Assembly (NCBI GenBank): GCA_964432945.1
Contig: CAYSPO010000015.1
Coordinates: 1-28,602, forward strand
DNA: 28,602 nt
Source: CAYSPO01 sp964432945
GTDB taxonomy: Bacteria; Bacillota; Clostridia; Tissierellales; Peptoniphilaceae
Direction: 5' to 3'
Shown: positions 24,011-28,602 of the stretch, one piece after another
Layout: every line of letters begins with the position of its first letter
Numbering within the stretch: the first letter of the stretch is position 1
Notes under the pieces: model-generated
What the model was told of the DNA's origin: nothing
Seen by the model: the letters and a program-made list of their open reading frames with translations, nothing else
Database searches by the model: none
Position numbers and translations under genes: made by a program

Positions 24011-24043
24011 TTACTTATATCTAAAATAAGTAAGTCTAAACAA
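24011..24043 (-). promoter_or_regulatory. possible csbD promoter with inverted repeat
   Basis: On the minus strand, TTGTTT (plus 24038-24043) and TATAAG (plus 24014-24019) are 18 bp apart, a weak match. A 7-bp inverted repeat, TTACTTA/TAAGTAA at 24011-24033, overlaps the -10. No sigma-B-like GTTT/GGGTAT pair was seen. Confidence 0.3.
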
Positions 24044-24146
24044 AAAACTTTAAATGCAAAAACATAATAAATATTCTTAAGTTTTCGCAATAAACCTTTT
24101 CTATAAATTTTTATTTAATTTTATTTAATATATTTATGTTTATAAT

Positions 24147-24176
24147 ATAAATTTAATAAATATTTATTAAATTTAT
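24147..24176. repeat. 30-bp perfect palindrome, all A/T
   Basis: Perfect 15-bp arms with no spacer, centred between 24161 and 24162, about 110 bp before the DUF5058 promoter. Being purely A/T, it could arise by chance more easily than the palindrome at 3642. Confidence 0.5.
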
Positions 24177-24288
24177 CACAACCCTTGTTTATATATACAT
24201 AAGGACTTTTTATGAATATAGTTTTTTAACATTTATTTATATTTTATATTGTTTTTATACAAAATATCGTTTTTAAAAACAAAAAATT

Positions 24289-24317
24289 TTGACGTACAAA
24301 AAAAAAGAAGCTATAAT
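24289..24317 (+). promoter_or_regulatory. sigma-A promoter of the DUF5058 operon
   Basis: TTGACG at 24289-24294 and a perfect TATAAT at 24312-24317 are separated by 17 bp. Transcription would begin near 24324, about 166 bases before the start codon. Confidence 0.8.
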
Positions 24318-24411
24318 TGATTTTGTAACCAATCAGGTAATATTACAAAGTATTGCAAATAAACGATAATAAGTTATATGAAATCGATTTATTATGATTA
24401 GAAGTAATTCT

Positions 24412-24445
24412 TATAATGAATTCATTTTACAATGAATTTATTATA
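24412..24445 (+). promoter_or_regulatory. leader hairpin upstream of the DUF5058 gene
   Basis: A 15-bp stem with one G-U pair closes the loop TTAC. It ends about 32 bases before the AAGGAGG ribosome binding site. No T run follows, so it is not a terminator; an mRNA-stabilising or regulatory structure, or a DNA operator, is possible. Confidence 0.5.
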
Positions 24446-24489
24446 CAAATTATTTCATTATAATTAAATAATAAAAAGGAGGATTTATT

Positions 24490-25200
24490 ATGAATAATTT
24501 TATGGAAGCTGCAAACAGTTTACCTATGTGGCTATCTGTAGTTCCTGTTGTATTAGCTGTTTTAGCAGAAGCAGCTATATTTTCTAAAAAGGCAAAAGAT
24601 GCAGGACATCTAGTAGGCCTTTCTGAGCAAGATGCTTCTAGAGCTTTTAAAGCTGGTATGACTTCAGCTATCGGACCATCACTAGGGGTATTCATCGTAA
24701 TGTTAGGATTAATGGCGTCTATTGGAGCACCGATTTCCTGGATGAGACTTTCTATAATTGGTGCTGCTCCTACAGAACTTGCAGCTGCAAATATGGCGGC
24801 AAAAGCACAAGGTACAACTCTTGGAGCTCCAAACTACAATCTTATCAACTATGCAACTGCTACTTGGGTAATGGCTCTAAATGGTAGCGCTTGGCTATTT
24901 ACCTCAGGATTATTTACTGATAAACTTGATAGGATTAGCACAAAAGTGACAGGTGGAGATTCTAAAAAATTAGGTATCTTATCAATAACAGCTATGTGTG
25001 GAGCATTCGGTTATTTTGCAGTAAATGAAGCTGTAAAAGGATTAGAGCCAGGACAAGCTCCTATTTTAGCCGCAGTAGTTGCTGCAGCAGTATCGATGGG
25101 ACTTTTAACTGAATTAGGAAAGAAATATCCTAAACTAAATGAATTTACTCTTGGACTAGCTATGATTATCGGTATGATAGCTGCCATGATAGTAAAATAA
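24490..25200 (+). CDS. DUF5058 family membrane protein
   Basis: A 236-residue polytopic membrane protein with about five hydrophobic spans: residues 13-31, 55-85, 124-145, 155-170, and 188 to the end. The pattern PMWLSVVPVVLAVLAEAAIFSKKA, followed by GMTSAIGPSLGVFIVMLGLMASIGAPISWMRLSIIG, is what I recall for DUF5058. With the next gene it probably forms a two-part transporter, and the M20 hydrolase downstream suggests the substrate is a peptide or N-acyl amino acid; this is inference from context. AGGAGG lies 5-6 bases before the start. Confidence 0.7.
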   Translation: MNNFMEAANSLPMWLSVVPVVLAVLAEAAIFSKKAKDAGHLVGLSEQDASRAFKAGMTSAIGPSLGVFIVMLGLMASIGAPISWMRLSIIGAAPTELAAANMAAKAQGTTLGAPNYNLINYATATWVMALNGSAWLFTSGLFTDKLDRISTKVTGGDSKKLGILSITAMCGAFGYFAVNEAVKGLEPGQAPILAAVVAAAVSMGLLTELGKKYPKLNEFTLGLAMIIGMIAAMIVK

Positions 25201-25211
25201 GGAGGGTAATA

Positions 25212-25886
25212 ATGGAACAAAGTATTAATCAACAATATGATCAAGAATTTACTCGACCAATAATCAAATATGGTAGATTTATAAATTTATTCTGTATTCT
25301 ATTATGTTTTATACCAAGTTTAGTTCTTTGGTTTGTTTATGGTGCTAAACCAGCAGCTCAAGATATACTAACTGGTTGGGGCTTAATAGCTTCAGTATTC
25401 TTAATATATGCAGTTATAGAACCAATATCTTATTTCCCAGTTTTTGGACTAGCAGGTACATACATCGGCTGTTTATCAGGGAATATTGGAAATGTAAGAG
25501 TACCAGCTTCAGCAATTTCACAACAAGTTCTTGGAACAGTTCCTGGAACTAAAAAAGCAGAACTTGTTTCTACTCTTGGAATATGTGGATCAGTTGTTAC
25601 AAACTTATTTTTCACTTCTCTAGCAGCAATAGCTGGTGTATGGATTATGAGTCTTTTCCCACCAATTGTAATTGAAGCATTTAACTATGTTTCACCAGCA
25701 ATTTTTGGAGCAATGTTTGGTATGAATGCAATTAAAAATCCTAAATATGGTGCTTTTGCTTTAGTTATTGGATTCGTATTAATTAAATTCACTAACCTAC
25801 CACCATTTGCTTTAGTACCTTTAATGGTATTTGGTACAGTAGCATTCGGCTTCTTAATGGATGGGAAAAAGTCAGAAAGTAAGTAG
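25212..25886 (+). CDS. membrane partner protein of the DUF5058 pair
   Basis: A 224-residue membrane protein with about five hydrophobic spans, starting 11 bp after the DUF5058 gene with its own GGAGGG site. A glycine-rich stretch, FGLAGTYIGCLSGNIGNVRVP near residues 78-98, followed by a soluble-looking TVPGTKKAELVSTLGICG segment, is its most distinctive part. Homologues regularly follow DUF5058 genes and are sometimes labelled mechanosensitive channel, a name the sequence does not support by itself. Likely the second subunit of an uncharacterised transporter. Confidence 0.65.
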   Translation: MEQSINQQYDQEFTRPIIKYGRFINLFCILLCFIPSLVLWFVYGAKPAAQDILTGWGLIASVFLIYAVIEPISYFPVFGLAGTYIGCLSGNIGNVRVPASAISQQVLGTVPGTKKAELVSTLGICGSVVTNLFFTSLAAIAGVWIMSLFPPIVIEAFNYVSPAIFGAMFGMNAIKNPKYGAFALVIGFVLIKFTNLPPFALVPLMVFGTVAFGFLMDGKKSESK

Positions 25887-25891
25887 AAATA

Positions 25892-25933
25892 AAAAAAATT
25901 ACAAGATTATATATTTATTCTTGTAATTTTTTT
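25892..25933 (+). terminator. terminator after the DUF5058 pair
   Basis: Perfect 15-bp arms (AAAAAAATTACAAGA and its complement) with a 12-base loop end in seven T residues. It separates the membrane pair from the M20 gene, for which no convincing separate promoter was seen, so partial read-through is possible. Confidence 0.85.
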
Positions 25934-26006
25934 ATAAGTAATTGTGGCGTGAAATTATAGAAAATTAGTAGTTTATATTTGTTAATTAGAAATATAAGGA
26001 GGAAAC

Positions 26007-27160
26007 ATGAATATATTAGATGAAGTTAAAAAGCATGAGAACGATTTAATAGAATGGAGAAGACATCTTCATGAAAACCCTGAAGTTGGTTTTGATTTAG
26101 AGGATACCTGTGATTTCGTATCAAGAAAACTAGAAGAATTTGGAATAGAACATCACAGAAACTTTAAAGGAGCTGTGATAGGATATATAAATCCTGAAAA
26201 TAAAGGAAAAACTATTGCTTTAAGAGCTGATATGGACGCTCTTCCTGTTCACGAAGAAACCCAACTTGAATTTGCATCTAAAAAAGATGGAAAAATGCAT
26301 GCTTGTGGTCATGATGCACACACTGCTCAATTATTAACTGCAGCAAAAGTATTATCAGAGAATAAAGATAAATTAGACGGAAGAGTTATGCTAATATTCC
26401 AACCAGCAGAAGAATTAGGTAATGGTTCTGTTGAAATAGCTAACTCAGAAGAATTTGCACAAGTTGATGAAGTTTTAGGTTGTCATGATGGTAATTTAAT
26501 TATAGATTCTGAAACTAAGCCAGGGGATCTTATATTCTGTGATGGACCTACAATGGCTACAATGGATAAGTTTACTATTGACATAATCGGAAAAGGTTCC
26601 CATGGTTCTCAACCAGAAAATTCTATAGATCCAATTACTATAGGATCTTATATGGTAACTGCTATACAAGAAATTATCTCAAGAGAAGTATCACCTTTAG
26701 ACCCAGCTGTTATTTCTTTTGGTACTTTTAACTCTGGTTCAGCTTTCAATATAATTCCAGAAACTGCTCATTTAGAAGGAACTACAAGAACATTAACACC
26801 AGAAGTCAGAGATATGACAGCAAAACGTCTTGGAGAGATTGCAGAAGGAATTGGCAAAACTTTTAGAGCAGAAGTAAAATATGAGTTTTTCCGTCAACCA
26901 CCTCCAGTTATCAATACTGCAGAAGTAGCAAATAAAGTAAAAGAAAGTGCAAAAAAACTATTCCCTGAAAGTGTAGTAGATATGAAAAAACCTCTAATGG
27001 GTGGAGAAGATTTTGCATTTTATCTTGAAAAAAAACCTGGAGCATTTTTCTTCTTACAAAATCCTATGGAAATTGAAGGTAAGGCTTATGCACATCATAA
27101 TCCAAGATTTGCTATGAACGAAGAATATATGTATAAAGTTCCAGCAGTTATGGTTCAATA
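26007..27160 (+). CDS. M20 family metal-dependent amidohydrolase, 3' end in assembly gap
   Basis: A cytoplasmic two-metal amidohydrolase of the HipO/AmhX type that cleaves N-acyl or peptide amide bonds. The metal ligands are visible: C100-GHD-H in MHACGHDAHT, E135/E136 in QPAEE, H160 in LGCHDGN, and the late histidine in AHHNPRF; LRADMDALP at 72-80 is also typical. 384 codons are readable, and the 385th is TA followed by N, so it is either the stop or a tyrosine. Family length is about 390, so little is missing. It starts with GGAGG, 120 bp after the DUF5058 pair, whose transported compound it probably hydrolyses. Confidence 0.9.
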
Positions 27161-27260
27161 NNNNNNNNNNNNNNNNNNNNNNNNNNNNNNNNNNNNNNNN
27201 NNNNNNNNNNNNNNNNNNNNNNNNNNNNNNNNNNNNNNNNNNNNNNNNNNNNNNNNNNNN
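27161..27260. other. assembly gap of exactly 100 N
   Basis: One hundred consecutive N residues, a customary placeholder for a gap of unknown size. The ends of two convergent genes fall into it, and the true distance between them is not known. Confidence 1.
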
Positions 27261-28181
27261 TCCTTCTATAAATTTTTTTAGATTTTCATAACCAGTTTCA
27301 AGTAACCTAGATCTTGCTTCAATTGAAGCCCAAGCTATATGAGGAGTTATAATAACATTCTCACACTCCAATAAAGGATTATCCATGCTTATAGGCTCTC
27401 TTGAAATTACATCTAGTCCCGCCCCATAGACTTTTTTCGTATTTAGTGCTTCTGCTAAATCTTCATCTACAATCAAGCCTCCTCTAGCAGTATTGACTAT
27501 AATTACTCCATTTTTCATTTTTTCTATAGCAGTTCTATCTATTATATACTTAGTCTCTTCATTCAATGGTAAGTTAAGACTTATGATATCAGAGCGTTTA
27601 TAAAGTTCATCTAAGCTAACTTGATTTTCAGCATTAAATTTAACTTTGTCATATATAATAGTAGAGAGTCCATAAGAGTGTGCTATTTTTTCAACTTTTT
27701 TTCCAATATTTCCATAACCCATAATCCCAAGTGTCTTTCCTGATAATTCAATAATAGGTTTAGTTGAATCATAATAAGCTTTTCTTTTATCCCACTGCCC
27801 CTCCCTAACAAGCTTATCGTAAAACTTAATATTAGAAGTAATGCTTGTAATAAGACTAAAAGTATGTTGAGCAACTAAATCAGATCCGTAATGAGGAATA
27901 TTTGTTACGGTTATTTTATTTTCACTAGCAGCTTTAATATCAATCATATTGTAGCCAGTAGCTAACACGCCTATATATTTGAGCTCCCCTAATTCTTCAA
28001 TCATATTTCTATCTATATTAAAGGACTCTACTAGAACATATTGAATACCTTTTAATTCTTCTATAACTTCATCTCTTGATAATTTTTTTGTATTAAGGTA
28101 TTTTATAGAAAATTCTTTTTCTAATTTTTTCCAAATGTTATGGTTTTCTAAAATTATTTTACAATTGATTGCAGCTAACAT
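27261..28181 (-). CDS. D-isomer-specific 2-hydroxyacid dehydrogenase (glycerate/hydroxypyruvate type), 3' end in gap
   Basis: NAD(P)-dependent reduction of a 2-keto acid to a D-2-hydroxy acid. It shows the nucleotide-binding GYGNIGKK, the catalytic arginine in NTARGG, glutamate in SREP and histidine in TPHIAW; the N-terminal substrate domain has GVLATGYNMID. 307 residues are visible and the family is usually about 315-330, so only the last few are lost in the gap. An ATG further upstream in frame (28244) is rejected: GGGAGG stands just before the ATG at 28181, and a promoter occupies 28216-28244. Hydroxypyruvate/glyoxylate reductase is likelier than D-lactate dehydrogenase, but the substrate is not certain. 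Confidence 0.9.
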
Positions 28182-28215
28182 ATTCCCTCCCATATTATTA
28201 GTCATTGTTTTACTT

Positions 28216-28244
28216 ATAATACGATCAATTATATTTATTGGCAA
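28216..28244 (-). promoter_or_regulatory. sigma-A promoter of the D-2-hydroxyacid dehydrogenase gene
   Basis: On the minus strand, TTGCCA (plus 28239-28244) and TATTAT (plus 28216-28221) are 17 bp apart, each one base from consensus. The leader would be about 28 bases. Confidence 0.65.
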
Positions 28245-28435
28245 ACTACTACTTATATGACTTTATTTGTTACATATTTTTAATGTTTTATCTTGTAAAA
28301 TAAATACTTTTTTTATAGATTTATTTTATAAATTCAATTAAAATAACATTTATAAAACAGAAATTTCTTATTATTAATGTGAAAATAAATCTATCTGTGA
28401 TATTTATATAACTTATCTTCCTTTAATAATATACC

Positions 28436-28464
28436 TTGTGTATATAATATGAAGTAAATATAAT
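28436..28464 (+). promoter_or_regulatory. possible promoter of the gene starting at 28591
   Basis: A perfect TATAAT at 28459-28464, with TTGTGT 17 bp upstream. The -35 is poor, so this is tentative. Confidence 0.35.
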
Positions 28465-28590
28465 TAAAAAAAGTTCTCAAGTCTTTAATTTAAAGCAATA
28501 ATGTGATATCATTTCATTTAATCAAATCGCAATGATTTGTATTAAATTCTTGAAAAGGATTTCGCAAACTAAAACTAAGGAGGAATTTTA

Positions 28591-28602
28591 ATGAAGAAAA
28601 GT
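28591..28602 (+). CDS. start of a gene, only four codons visible
   Basis: ATG followed by AAG AAA AGT (MKKS), 7-8 bases after a strong AAGGAGG. The ribosome binding site and the lysine-rich start make a real gene likely, and such a start is common for secreted or lipoprotein precursors. The product cannot be named. Confidence 0.6.

Larger units (their letters stand above)
23975..24489. other. 515-bp gene-free region between csbD and the DUF5058 operon
   Basis: No credible ORF. It contains a 7-bp inverted repeat upstream of csbD, a 30-bp perfect A/T palindrome at 24147-24176, a consensus promoter at 24289-24317 and a roughly 166-base leader with a 15-bp hairpin before the DUF5058 gene. Confidence 0.7.
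28182..28590. other. gene-free divergent intergenic region
   Basis: 409 bp of AT-rich sequence without a credible ORF. It carries the dehydrogenase promoter at its left end, a possible plus-strand promoter at 28436-28464 and a 6-bp inverted repeat CAAATC/GATTTG at 28523-28539. Confidence 0.65.

Noticed and set aside
24318..24489. T-box or known riboswitch in the DUF5058 leader
   Set aside because: No T-box sequence, specifier stem or terminator/antiterminator pair could be found, and no other known class was recognised.
24450..24695. Minus-strand ORF opposite the DUF5058 start
   Set aside because: It runs antisense across the ribosome binding site and start of a real gene, with no ribosome binding site of its own.
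27683..27874. 63-aa minus-strand hydrophobic ORF
   Set aside because: It is an out-of-frame reading within the dehydrogenase gene.
28182..28244. ATG at 28244 as the dehydrogenase start
   Set aside because: A near-consensus promoter occupies 28216-28244, and GGGAGG directly precedes the ATG at 28181.

Overview
The window is low-GC, strongly AT-rich bacterial DNA with dense AGGAGG-type ribosome binding sites, short operons and hairpin-plus-T-run terminators. This points to an anaerobic Firmicute. The gene content (selenocysteine formate dehydrogenase with flavin/iron-sulfur NADH subunits, lipoate salvage, Trk potassium uptake, DUF5058 with an M20 amidohydrolase) and the protein style suggest the Tissierellia/Peptoniphilaceae (Anaerococcus-like); that placement is inference. 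No rRNA, tRNA, CRISPR array, insertion sequence or phage gene was seen.

Layout. 1-2480: the 3' end of a coiled-coil FtsX-type permease gene, then dihydrofolate reductase and a terminator. 2486-3700: a small operon with its own promoter and putative operator, encoding a DUF2975 membrane protein, a Cro/CI-type regulator and an unrecognised 83-aa protein, followed by a large nested inverted repeat. 3714-6574 (minus): an AlgI-type MBOAT acyltransferase and a DHHW/AlgX-like partner, a probable surface-polymer O-acylation pair. 6894-7385 (minus): a half-length AI-2E family membrane protein. 7515-10308 (plus): trkA-trkH. 10365-15220 (minus): one six-gene operon from a consensus promoter, with a YfcE phosphodiesterase, two tandem class-I glutamine-amidotransferase-like (peptidase C26) hydrolases, two tandem lipoate-protein ligases and lipoyl synthase.

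15351-21926 (minus): an operon whose order (NuoE-like, NuoF-like, NuoG-like, formate dehydrogenase) matches the hylCBA-fdhF2 type of electron-bifurcating formate dehydrogenase, with a ferritin-like gene added at the end. The formate dehydrogenase gene looks split by a TGA. That TGA is a selenocysteine codon (Sec355) followed at the right distance by a SECIS hairpin, so the real product is one 897-residue protein. The operon promoter carries an 11-bp-arm inverted repeat over its -10 box.

21927-22787 is an 861-bp gene-free, very AT-rich stretch with several inverted repeats. Then come a divergent-motif thymidylate synthase (plus), a CsbD-like stress protein (minus), and a DUF5058 membrane-protein pair with a long structured leader, followed by an M20 amidohydrolase that runs into a 100-N assembly gap. 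Beyond the gap are a D-2-hydroxyacid dehydrogenase (minus) and the first four codons of another gene.

Metabolic reading: formate/NAD(H)/ferredoxin redox chemistry, lipoyl-cofactor salvage and assembly, folate-linked enzymes (DHFR, ThyA) at separate loci, ion homeostasis and envelope modification. The least ordinary parts are the selenoprotein formate dehydrogenase operon with its operator and ferritin-like tail gene, and the duplicated C26/lipoate-ligase operon.
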